Shown here: piece by piece, positions 1 to 5,715 of the stretch
Position numbering within the stretch: position 1 is the first letter of the stretch
How the letters are laid out: each line of letters opens with the position of its first letter
Assembly: GCA_027051265.1 (NCBI GenBank)
Contig: JALTZH010000019.1
Coordinates: 1-6,664, forward strand
DNA: 6,664 nt
Direction of reading: 5' to 3'
DNA from: an archaeon
GTDB taxonomy: Archaea > Hydrothermarchaeota > Hydrothermarchaeia > JALTZZ01 > JALUTC01
The notes under the pieces: model-generated
What the model saw: only the letters and a program-made list of their open reading frames with translations
What the model was told of the DNA's origin: nothing
Database searches by the model: none
Program-made: the position numbers and the translations under genes

Positions 1-64
1 TATTTATATATGTAAATTTGCCATCTAAATCTATTAAGTAGATGATTTCATCACTTAAACTCAT
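1..64 (-). CDS. PAS-domain protein, N-terminal fragment (cut by window edge)
   Basis: An open frame reads leftward off the window from an ATG whose complement is at 62-64, giving 21 codons: MSLSDEIIYLIDLDGKFTYIN. The pattern of hydrophobics, then DLDG, then a hydrophobic-Tyr-hydrophobic-Asn run is what the first two strands of a PAS sensory domain look like. In such proteins the PAS fold binds a small ligand or cofactor and usually sits in front of a histidine kinase or other output domain, but the output part lies outside the window. No Shine-Dalgarno precedes the ATG, and a TATA-like stretch lies about 27 nt upstream, consistent with a leaderless start. So few residues leave the family call tentative; an unrelated protein with a chance PAS-like start is possible. 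Confidence 0.45.
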   Translation of the reverse strand, partial: MSLSDEIIYLIDLDGKFTYIN

Positions 65-87
65 ATTTATTATTTTTCAATATTTAG

Positions 88-97
88 TTTAATAAAT
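88..97 (-). promoter_or_regulatory. TATA-like box for the PAS-type gene
   Basis: On the minus strand this reads TTTATTAAAC, centred about 28 nt before the ATG at 64. That is the spacing expected for an archaeal TATA box driving a leaderless transcript. AT-rich DNA yields such boxes by chance, so this is an inference from position. Confidence 0.3.
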
Positions 98-130
98 CTT
101 TGTTAAAAACATCTATTTTTATATTACTTT

Positions 131-176
131 CACTGACTTCCTCCTCACGCTGAAGGACGGGCAACCACAGGCTTTC
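131..176 (-). mobile_element. Degenerate IS200/IS605-type right-end (omega-RNA-like) remnant
   Basis: Read on the minus strand, this stretch goes AAAGCCTGTGGTTG, then CCCGTCCTTCAGCGTGAGG, then AGGAAGTCAGTG. From general knowledge of the family, CCCGTCC-TTHA-GGGCGGG followed by GAGGAAGTCA is a common layout at the right end of IS200/IS605 and TnpB elements in archaea and cyanobacteria, where it forms the 3' part of the guide scaffold. Here the second arm is mutated (GCGTGAGG in place of GGGCGGG), so the hairpin is mostly lost while the GGAGGAAGTCA tail is intact. It is also a GC island in very AT-rich DNA. No tnpA or tnpB frame is present on either side, so this is a solo remnant or an orphan guide-like RNA. 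The call comes from remembered motif resemblance, not an alignment. Confidence 0.45.
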
Positions 177-241
177 TTAGCAATGTTTTATAAAAAGATT
201 CTAAATAATAACGAATAAAAGCTTAATAAGTGCTTAATTAT

Positions 242-261
242 TAACTCAAAGTAACTCAAAG
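242..261. repeat. Perfect 10-bp tandem repeat
   Basis: TAACTCAAAG occurs twice, head to tail, with no mismatch (242-251 and 252-261). It could be a pair of sites for a DNA-binding protein, or a simple slippage duplication. Nothing else in the window repeats it as far as I can see. Confidence 0.6.
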
Positions 262-267
262 AAATTA

Positions 268-311
268 TCAGAAAATTACAATATATGGAATCATACTATG
301 TTTTTTTCTGA
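268..311. repeat. Inverted repeat, 8-bp arms, 28-nt spacer
   Basis: TCAGAAAA (268-275) is the reverse complement of TTTTCTGA (304-311). The spacer holds the small palindrome CATACTATG (292-300). It may be a weak hairpin or an operator in the divergent intergenic region. Arms of this length can arise by chance in DNA this AT-rich. Confidence 0.35.
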
Positions 312-380
312 ACAGCAGAGAAGATAATAATATACACATTTTGATTTTTGTTATAATTTTAAAAATCTAGCATTAGCAAG

Positions 381-390
381 CTTAAAGTAT
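381..390 (+). promoter_or_regulatory. TATA-like box for the GAN/Cdc45-like gene
   Basis: CTTAAAGTAT ends 24 nt before the ATG at 414, the usual distance for an archaeal leaderless promoter. There is no Shine-Dalgarno before this ATG, which supports a leaderless start. Confidence 0.35.
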
Positions 391-413
391 GATGTTAAAA
401 AATAAAACTTTTT

Positions 414-1586
414 ATGAACATATATGAAAAAATAGATGAAATTAAGTATTATATAGATAAGATGGATAAAAATACTGTTACATGGATCTTCTGTAGAGAG
501 GATTTTGATTCAACGCTTGCAGCATTAATTATGTTTTTATTGTTAAAGCATTTAGGATTTAAAGTTCATATCAGATATGTTAAGAGTTTAGAGGATATAG
601 ATAATTCTATAGCTAAAAGAAACGTTATCCTAATAAACTTAGGGCAATTAGGAGGAGGAGAGATTTCGATATGTAGAATTAATGATTATTCTTCAACTTA
701 TATATCATATAATGTATTTAAAGAATATATTAAAGATGAGTTCTATGCGATATATCCTATAATCGTATCGTTGCTTGAGTTTCAAGATAACAAAGGAGAA
801 CTTCCAGAACATTGTAAAGAACTCGTAGAGGAATCAAATGTAAAAATAGAAAAAGATTTAAGGATTATAAGATGTGAAACCTTTACGTTAAGTGATTCCT
901 TAAAATTATTTTTTCCACCATTTTTAAAAGGTTTAAGTGGAAACGAATCCGGTACTAAAAAATTTCTTAAAGAAATAGGATTGGAAGATAAAAGAATCAT
1001 GGATTTAAGTAATAATGAGATGAATTATTTAAAACAACGTTTGTTAGATGAATATGGTGAATATTCCAGCATAGTTGGTGAAGTATATTATTATAAGGGA
1101 AAAGATTTAAAGATAATTGCACATAACATGTTTTCGATATATAAAGAAGATTTAAACAGTTTTTTAAAATCGTTTTTTCATAAATACTTAGATGTTAGGG
1201 AATGTTTTTCATATTATACTTCACTTTTATACCTTTGTTTGAATTGGGTTGATAAAAACATCAACAAAATGATTAGATCAGAAAAATTTTATTATATATA
1301 TACGATGGAAAAATTAAATAAAGATTTTATAGAAATGGTGCTAAAAATATTGAAGCGTGGAAAATTTATAAAGGATAAAAAACCCCTTGCATTATTTATT
1401 AGAGAAAATAACAGGATAAAAATACACATGATATTAACCAAACGTATAAATAAGGAGACTGTTGAAAAAAATTTTTCTGATATAATTTATGATATCGATT
1501 ATAATTATCCTTTTTTGCATATAGAATTAAGAGAAAGAGTTATGTTAACGTTTTTACAAAAGATGAATGCAATATTAAACAAATAA
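414..1586 (+). CDS. GAN/RecJ/Cdc45-like DHH-superfamily protein, probably catalytically inactive
   Basis: This 390-residue protein resembles the archaeal GINS-associated nuclease (GAN), the RecJ/Cdc45 relative that joins MCM and GINS in the replicative helicase complex. Visible matches: residues 25-50, where CREDFDST (27-34) stands where GAN has SHNDADG, followed by a hydrophobic helix and LGF; residues 71-83 (VILINLG-QLGGGE) for the strand ending in DLGSG; residues 115-130 ending in QDNKGEL, like the RQD..G.L segment; and residues 162-190 with PPFLKGLSGNE (168-178) then FLKEIGL, a very typical GAN segment. The catalytic signature is eroded: the motif-I His is Arg28, the motif-II Asp is Asn75, no DHH triplet exists in the shortened stretch 84-112, and the C-terminal GGGH of DHHA1 is absent. 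It is somewhat shorter than usual GAN proteins (about 450-470). A structural, Cdc45-like role is inferred. No GINS gene is adjacent. It is probably monocistronic. Confidence 0.7.
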   Translation: MNIYEKIDEIKYYIDKMDKNTVTWIFCREDFDSTLAALIMFLLLKHLGFKVHIRYVKSLEDIDNSIAKRNVILINLGQLGGGEISICRINDYSSTYISYNVFKEYIKDEFYAIYPIIVSLLEFQDNKGELPEHCKELVEESNVKIEKDLRIIRCETFTLSDSLKLFFPPFLKGLSGNESGTKKFLKEIGLEDKRIMDLSNNEMNYLKQRLLDEYGEYSSIVGEVYYYKGKDLKIIAHNMFSIYKEDLNSFLKSFFHKYLDVRECFSYYTSLLYLCLNWVDKNINKMIRSEKFYYIYTMEKLNKDFIEMVLKILKRGKFIKDKKPLALFIRENNRIKIHMILTKRINKETVEKNFSDIIYDIDYNYPFLHIELRERVMLTFLQKMNAILNK

Positions 1587-1753
1587 TAATAAATTAATAA
1601 ATTAAATATGGGGCTTCAAAACCTTATCTTTAGAATTAATTTCTTGTTTAACTTTTGTCGATAAGAAGTATATTTACGTAAGTGAGGAAATAAATTAAAG
1701 CCGTAGCATAAAAGGTGATATAGATTATATCCATATAAGAGCGAGATCGTTCA

Positions 1754-1763
1754 CTTCTAAAAT
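1754..1763 (+). promoter_or_regulatory. Possible TATA box for aspartate kinase
   Basis: CTTCTAAAAT begins 26 nt before the ATG at 1780, in a position that suits a leaderless transcript. No Shine-Dalgarno is seen near the ATG. The whole stretch to the start codon is AT-rich, so the exact box is uncertain. Confidence 0.25.
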
Positions 1764-1779
1764 CAAATTATTTTATATT

Positions 1780-3162
1780 ATGAGAATTGTAATGAAATTT
1801 GGCGGTGAAGCATTAAGGAATGAAAATAGAGTTTTTCATACAGCAAACATTGTAAAAAAGTTCAGAACAAAAGAAACTGTTGTAGTTGTTTCAGCAATGT
1901 CTGGAATAACGGATAAGCTTTATAACTTATCTAAAAACGTTTTAACAATGAATGAATCTGAAATAAAAGAAAAGGTTGATGAAATTAAAAAGAGACACAA
2001 AAAAGTTATAGAAAAATGTGTAAAAAAAGATTATCAAGAAGAATGTAAAAAAATACTAAACGATTTAATAGAACGTCTTGAAAGAACTCTTCTCGGAATT
2101 TTATACGTTGGAGAGTTAACTCCTAGAAGTCAAGATCTCGTATTAAGTTTTGGTGAGAGATTAATAACACCAATCTTTGCTTATGTTCTTAAATCTTTAG
2201 GAATAGACTCAATACACTTTACAGGAAGTGAAGCAGGTATAATAACCGATTCAAATTTCGGAAGAGCAAATCCTTTATGGGAGAAAACCAGAACATTAGT
2301 TAAAGAACGACTTGAGAATATTTTAAATGAAAAAGTACCAGTAATAAGTGGTTATATTGCTTCGGATGAAAAAGGAAGAGTAACAACTTTAGGTAGAGGA
2401 GGTTCTGATTATACTGCAACGATCATTGGATCATGCTTAGATGTCGATGAGATATGGTTGTTTAAGGATGTGGAAGGCTTAATGACAGCCGATCCTAAAA
2501 TAATACCTGATGCCAAAATCATTAGAAAAATATCGTATATAGAAGCAATGGAACTTGCATACTTTGGTGCTAAAATTTTACATCCAAAAGCTTTAGAACC
2601 TGCTATGGAGAAAAATATTCCGGTTAGAATTAAACCTTTATTCAATCCTGAAGATGATGGAACGCTAATAACTTCCGAATGCAAAAAAAGTAAAGATATC
2701 GTGAAAGCAATTGCTGTTAGAAAAAATGTCGCTGCACTGAATATATTTGGTGCCGGTATGGTTGGGTTACCAGGTATTGCTGCAAGAATATTTAACGCAT
2801 TAGCTAGGAACAACATAAACATATTAATGATCTCTCAAGGATCTTCGGAAACTAACATTTCCTTAGTTGTTGAGAGAGAAGATTTAAACAAAGCAATAGA
2901 AGCTATTAGGGAAGAATTTAAAAACGAAAATGTCATAAAGAATATCGATTGTAATAAAGATGTTGCCATACTTGCAGTAGTTGGTGCTGGAATGAAAGGA
3001 ACAAGAGGTGTTGCTGCAAGAGTATTCTCCGCAGTTGCAAGAGCAGGAGTAAACGTTTTAATGATATCACAAGGATCTTCAGAGGTAAATATATCGTTTG
3101 TTGTCGAAGAAAAAGATGCAAATATTGCGTTGAAAGCTTTACACAAAGAATTTATTTGCTAA
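1780..3162 (+). CDS. Aspartate kinase with two ACT domains
   Basis: Aspartate kinase phosphorylates L-aspartate with ATP to 4-phosphoaspartate in the cytoplasm, the committed step toward Thr, Met and, where used, Lys. The 460 residues have the full monofunctional layout. The amino-acid kinase domain carries KFGG (6-9, Lys6 catalytic), VSAMSGIT (37-44), SFGERL (123-128) and TLGRGGSD (203-210, Asp210 catalytic), then DVEG..TADP and GAKILHPKALEPA. Two ACT domains follow at about 313-388 and 396-460, each with ISQGSSE.NIS (351-361 and 429-439), the signature of Thr-responsive enzymes such as those of the Methanocaldococcus/ThrA type, so feedback by threonine is a reasonable inference. Oddity: the position after KFGG is Glu-Ala (KFGGEAL) where nearly all relatives have Thr-Ser or Ser-Ser. 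The gene stands alone, with a 193-bp gap upstream and T-runs downstream. Confidence 0.93.
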   Translation: MRIVMKFGGEALRNENRVFHTANIVKKFRTKETVVVVSAMSGITDKLYNLSKNVLTMNESEIKEKVDEIKKRHKKVIEKCVKKDYQEECKKILNDLIERLERTLLGILYVGELTPRSQDLVLSFGERLITPIFAYVLKSLGIDSIHFTGSEAGIITDSNFGRANPLWEKTRTLVKERLENILNEKVPVISGYIASDEKGRVTTLGRGGSDYTATIIGSCLDVDEIWLFKDVEGLMTADPKIIPDAKIIRKISYIEAMELAYFGAKILHPKALEPAMEKNIPVRIKPLFNPEDDGTLITSECKKSKDIVKAIAVRKNVAALNIFGAGMVGLPGIAARIFNALARNNINILMISQGSSETNISLVVEREDLNKAIEAIREEFKNENVIKNIDCNKDVAILAVVGAGMKGTRGVAARVFSAVARAGVNVLMISQGSSEVNISFVVEEKDANIALKALHKEFIC

Positions 3163-3176
3163 TTTTTAATCTTTTT
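3163..3176 (+). terminator. T-rich terminator after aspartate kinase
   Basis: Two T5 runs, TTTTTAATCTTTTT, start immediately after the stop codon. Oligo-T tracts without a strong hairpin are the usual intrinsic terminators in archaea. Confidence 0.45.
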
Positions 3177-3192
3177 AAAGAATTTTATCATA

Positions 3193-3285
3193 AACTAACC
3201 TCTCCCTATTCTTAAAAGATGACGTAATTATTAAAACATCTTACAAACAACGGAAACAAAAAAATAAAAATTTCTAAGGTTAGTT
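3193..3285. repeat. Nested inverted repeats upstream of the tRNA pair
   Basis: AACTAACCT (3193-3201) is the exact reverse complement of AGGTTAGTT (3277-3285). Inside it, AAGATG (3216-3221) pairs with CATCTT (3237-3242) across a 15-nt loop. Together they could close a roughly 93-nt RNA with an inner stem-loop, or be operator-like sites. No C/D-box or H/ACA pattern convincing enough to name is present. Chance is not excluded. Confidence 0.35.
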
Positions 3286-3312
3286 GTCTTAATTATTTAT
3301 GAAAATAAATAA

Positions 3313-3386
3313 GGGCCCGTAGCTTAGTCTGGTAGAGCGTGGGACTCTTAATCCCAAGGTCGGGGGTTCAAATCCCCCCGGGCCCG
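3313..3386 (+). tRNA. tRNA-Lys (anticodon CUU)
   Basis: A complete 74-nt cloverleaf. The acceptor stem GGGCCCG (3313-3319) pairs perfectly with CGGGCCC (3379-3385), with discriminator G at 3386. The D arm contains AGCTTAGTCTGGTAGAGC. The anticodon stem TGGGA/TCCCA (3340-3344, 3352-3356) closes the loop CTCTTAA, placing the anticodon CTT at 3347-3349, which reads AAG. The T arm is GGGGG-TTCAAAT-CCCCC (3362-3378). There is no intron and no encoded CCA. It lies 5 nt before the next tRNA, so the two are almost certainly one transcript. Confidence 0.97.
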
Positions 3387-3391
3387 TTTAT

Positions 3392-3464
3392 GCCCCGGTA
3401 GCTCAGCTGGTAGAGCGACGCTCTGGTAAAGCGTAGGTCCCGGGTTCAAATCCCGGCCGGGGCT
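3392..3464 (+). tRNA. tRNA-Thr (anticodon GGU)
   Basis: A complete 73-nt cloverleaf. The acceptor stem GCCCCGG (3392-3398) pairs with CCGGGGC (3457-3463), with discriminator T at 3464. The anticodon stem ACGCT/AGCGT (3418-3422, 3430-3434) closes the loop CTGGTAA, with anticodon GGT at 3425-3427, reading ACC and ACU. The T arm is CCGGG-TTCAAAT-CCCGG (3440-3456). CCA is not encoded and there is no intron. It is the second gene of the tRNA pair. Confidence 0.97.
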
Positions 3465-3509
3465 TTTACTGTATAAAAAAAATTGAAATCTCATTTTTCG
3501 TTTCTTTAT
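3464..3509. terminator. Bidirectional T-rich terminator between tRNA-Thr and the flavoprotein gene
   Basis: Two convergent transcripts meet here. On the plus strand T4 starts at 3464, and TTTTTCGTTTCTTTATT lies at 3494-3510. On the minus strand the A8 run at 3475-3482 reads as U8 just past the stop codon of the flavoprotein gene. Both strands therefore carry oligo-U tails fit for archaeal termination. Confidence 0.45.
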
Positions 3510-3516
3510 TAAAATA

Positions 3517-4557
3517 TCATCTCCAATATTCATCAAAAGCAATCCAGATATGTTTTAAGTTTTTTTCTAAGTGTTCGTTTGATTTATAAAATTCATTAGC
3601 AATGTATCGTTTTTTTAACGAATGTTCTAATCTTCTCCCTATAAGTTTCCTGGCAATTGTTTCATATTTCTGCAATATTTCTAAATCTTCATTTTCCAAA
3701 GCTTTTTGAATTATTTCGGATGCAACTTTTGCTAACATAACAGCACTAGAAATTCCAGCACCAGATATTGGATCGGTTGAAGATGCGGAATCCCCTATTA
3801 ACAGGACGTTCTTATTTACTATTTTATTCCTAAAAGCATACAAAGGTATAAGTGCTTTTTGAACAGAAATTATGCTTGAATCTTTATAATTTTCGTTAAT
3901 AAACTTTTCAATCAATCTAAACGGATTAACCTTAAAAACTCTGGGTAATATTCCAAGACCAATTTTTGCAGCATTTTCACCGATTGGATATACCCATACA
4001 TAACTACCTGGAGCATAATTTACGTTAAAATAGTTATACGTGGAGTTTTGATCTATATCCTTCAAATTATAAACTTCGTATTGAACTGCATAGGCAATAA
4101 GCTTCTTATCTATATCATTATCCAATTTTCTCGCAACAATACTATTAACACCATCACATCCCACCAATATTTTATAGGAAATTCTTCTCTTATTTGTGAT
4201 TAAGATGTTATCTGAGAAATCTAATGCTTTTTCTCCTAAAGATAACTTAGCACCATAGGAAGAAGCTTGTATAGCAATTCCTCTATCAAAAGATCTTCTA
4301 TCTACAATAAAACCACGCACCTTTCTAACGTATTCTTTACCAGATGGTGAAATCGTTATCATATAATCGACGGATGTTTGGATGCCATGTATCTTAAAGT
4401 ATTTGAATAAAAATCTTGGAATATATCCAGCACAGGGTTTTAGTCCAATTTCGTAATTCTTTTCAATTACAAGACAATCTATACCTTTTTTGGAAAGAAA
4501 ATATGCTAAGGATAATCCAGCAACGCCTCCACCAACAATTGTTACATCAACTCTCAT
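3517..4557 (-). CDS. Geranylgeranyl reductase-family FAD protein
   Basis: These enzymes use FAD to saturate the geranylgeranyl chains of archaeal membrane lipids or related isoprenoids, working at the membrane surface. The 346 residues show the Rossmann motif GGGVAG (9-14) with acidic Glu32 ending the second strand, a KPCAGY segment (40-45) with Cys42 at the conserved cysteine position, DRRSFDRGI (86-94), GCDGVNS (133-139), the family motif YVWVYP....G (Tyr186, Trp188, Pro191, Gly200), and the second FAD motif GDSASSTDPISGAG (255-268). It is shorter than many characterised archaeal members (about 390-450), mainly at the C terminus. The substrate cannot be told from sequence; the family also includes menaquinone-reducing and halogenase-like relatives. 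It is divergent from korA with 33 bp between the starts, so shared regulation is likely. Confidence 0.85.
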   Translation of the reverse strand: MRVDVTIVGGGVAGLSLAYFLSKKGIDCLVIEKNYEIGLKPCAGYIPRFLFKYFKIHGIQTSVDYMITISPSGKEYVRKVRGFIVDRRSFDRGIAIQASSYGAKLSLGEKALDFSDNILITNKRRISYKILVGCDGVNSIVARKLDNDIDKKLIAYAVQYEVYNLKDIDQNSTYNYFNVNYAPGSYVWVYPIGENAAKIGLGILPRVFKVNPFRLIEKFINENYKDSSIISVQKALIPLYAFRNKIVNKNVLLIGDSASSTDPISGAGISSAVMLAKVASEIIQKALENEDLEILQKYETIARKLIGRRLEHSLKKRYIANEFYKSNEHLEKNLKHIWIAFDEYWR

Positions 4558-4560
4558 AAT

Positions 4561-4568
4561 TTTTAAAC
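4561..4568 (+). promoter_or_regulatory. TATA-like box for korA
   Basis: TTTTAAAC is centred about 26 nt before the ATG at 4591, matching an archaeal leaderless promoter. It lies inside the 33-bp divergent gap, so factors bound for one gene would affect the other. A corresponding box for the minus-strand gene is less clear; AATTATTAA (minus strand) sits only about 17 nt from its ATG. Confidence 0.4.
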
Positions 4569-4590
4569 GATTAATAATTCATTTCAAAAT

Positions 4591-5715
4591 ATGCATTTAA
4601 AGGGTATTCATTTCATGCAGGGAAACGTTGCTTGTGCTGAAGGTGCAATAGCTGCAGGTTGTAGATTTTTTGCTGGATATCCAATAACACCAAGTACAGA
4701 AATAGCAGAATGGTTAGCAAGAAGGTTACCAAAAATTGGAGGCATCTATATCCAAATGGAAGATGAGATAGGTAGTATTGCAGCAATAATAGGTGCGAGA
4801 TGGGCTGGGGTAAAATCAATGACCGCAACATCCGGACCAGGATTTAGCTTAATGCAAGAAAACATCGGTTATGCTGCGATGACAGAGACACCTATTGTTG
4901 TTGTTAATGTTCAAAGAGGAGGACCAAGTACGGGACAACCAACATTGCCAAGTCAACAAGATGTATTACAATCGATGCATGGATCTCATGGAGATTATGA
5001 AGTTATTGTTCTATCACCAAATTCTCCACAAGAAATGTTTGATTTAACGGTTTTAGCTTTTAATTATTCCGAAATGTACAGAGTACCAGTAATTTTGTTA
5101 TCGGATGAAATAGTTGGTCATATGAGAGAAAAGGTAATTATACCAGAACATGTTGAAACGTATACCGCACCTTTACCAGAAAAAAACAGTTTACCATTTG
5201 AAGCAGATCCAGATACTCTAGTACCTAAGATGCCAATTTTTGGTAAAGGTTATAAAGTACATGTCACAGGATTAACACATGATGAGAGAGGATATCCCAG
5301 AACATATGAGCCGGAGATTCATTTTAAACTTGTTAAAAGATTATGTGATAAGATAAGAAAAAATGCGGATAAGATTGTAAAATACGAAACAAAGTTTATA
5401 GAGGATGCTGACTTGATAATAATTTCGTATGGTGCAACTTCGAGAAGTGTTACTCAAACAGTATTAGAAATGAGAGAAAAAGGATATAAGGTTGGTATGA
5501 TACGACCTATAACGTTGAATCCATTACCTGAAAGATTCATACGAGAAATCTGTGAGGATAAAAAAATATTGGTTTGTGAGATGAATCTTGGACAATTAGT
5601 GAAAGAAATAGAGCGAATCGTAAGAAAAGATGTTCACTTTTTACCTAAAATAGGAGGAGAAGTACATACACCTGAAGAAATATTTAACATTGCTAAAAAT
5701 TTAATTAGAATATGA
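4591..5715 (+). CDS. korA: 2-oxoacid:ferredoxin oxidoreductase, alpha subunit (KorA type)
   Basis: This is the alpha subunit of 2-oxoglutarate (or a related 2-oxoacid) ferredoxin oxidoreductase, which decarboxylates the 2-oxoacid to acyl-CoA, reducing ferredoxin. With the beta subunit it forms the cytoplasmic thiamine-diphosphate enzyme. The 374 residues match the family length. Visible motifs: MQGN.ACAEGAIAAGC (9-24), GYPITPSTEI (29-38), MEDEIGSIAAIIGARWAG (56-73), TATSGPGFSLMQEN (78-91), and a C-terminal domain with IIISYGATSRS, VGMIRPITLNP and CEMNLGQL. The first ATG fits a leaderless start, giving a short leader before the conserved MQGN. The beta subunit gene, usually next, is absent; a Toprim gene overlaps the stop instead. 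Substrate choice among 2-oxoacids cannot be proven from this subunit alone. Confidence 0.9.
   Translation: MHLKGIHFMQGNVACAEGAIAAGCRFFAGYPITPSTEIAEWLARRLPKIGGIYIQMEDEIGSIAAIIGARWAGVKSMTATSGPGFSLMQENIGYAAMTETPIVVVNVQRGGPSTGQPTLPSQQDVLQSMHGSHGDYEVIVLSPNSPQEMFDLTVLAFNYSEMYRVPVILLSDEIVGHMREKVIIPEHVETYTAPLPEKNSLPFEADPDTLVPKMPIFGKGYKVHVTGLTHDERGYPRTYEPEIHFKLVKRLCDKIRKNADKIVKYETKFIEDADLIIISYGATSRSVTQTVLEMREKGYKVGMIRPITLNPLPERFIREICEDKKILVCEMNLGQLVKEIERIVRKDVHFLPKIGGEVHTPEEIFNIAKNLIRI

Larger units (their letters stand above)
65..413. other. 349-bp intergenic region between divergent genes
   Basis: I see no supportable gene here. It separates the leftward PAS-type gene from the rightward GAN-like gene, so it should hold both promoters. 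Apart from these it contains the IS605-like remnant at 131-176, a 10-bp tandem repeat at 242-261, an 8-bp inverted repeat at 268-311, and otherwise AT-rich sequence. Confidence 0.6.

Noticed and set aside
131-176. CRISPR repeat or rho-independent hairpin as an explanation of the GC-rich motif
   Set aside because: It occurs once, so it is not an array; the hairpin arms are mismatched and no T-run follows on either strand at the right place.
782-1000. 72-residue minus-strand frame in the GAN-like gene
   Set aside because: It is antisense to the conserved PPFLKGLSGNE region and has no start signal of its own.
1587-1779. Possible small RNA (C/D-box-like GGTGATAT near 1715, CTTATC/GATAAG pair, TTACGTAA palindrome at 1674-1681, hairpin GAGCG-AGAT-CGTTC near 1740)
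   Set aside because: Box C is poor, no CTGA box D follows, and the stems are 5-6 bp in AT-rich DNA. Nothing exceeds chance, and I see no gene in this gap.
2409-3146. Minus-strand frames inside the aspartate kinase gene
   Set aside because: They are antisense to a well-conserved coding sequence, have low-complexity composition and resemble no known family.
3348-3542. 64-residue minus-strand frame across the tRNAs
   Set aside because: It is antisense to both tRNA genes and overlaps the end of the flavoprotein gene; the apparent peptide is translated tRNA sequence.
4613-4831. 72-residue minus-strand frame in korA
   Set aside because: It is antisense to the most conserved part of korA; the leucine-rich peptide is a shadow.
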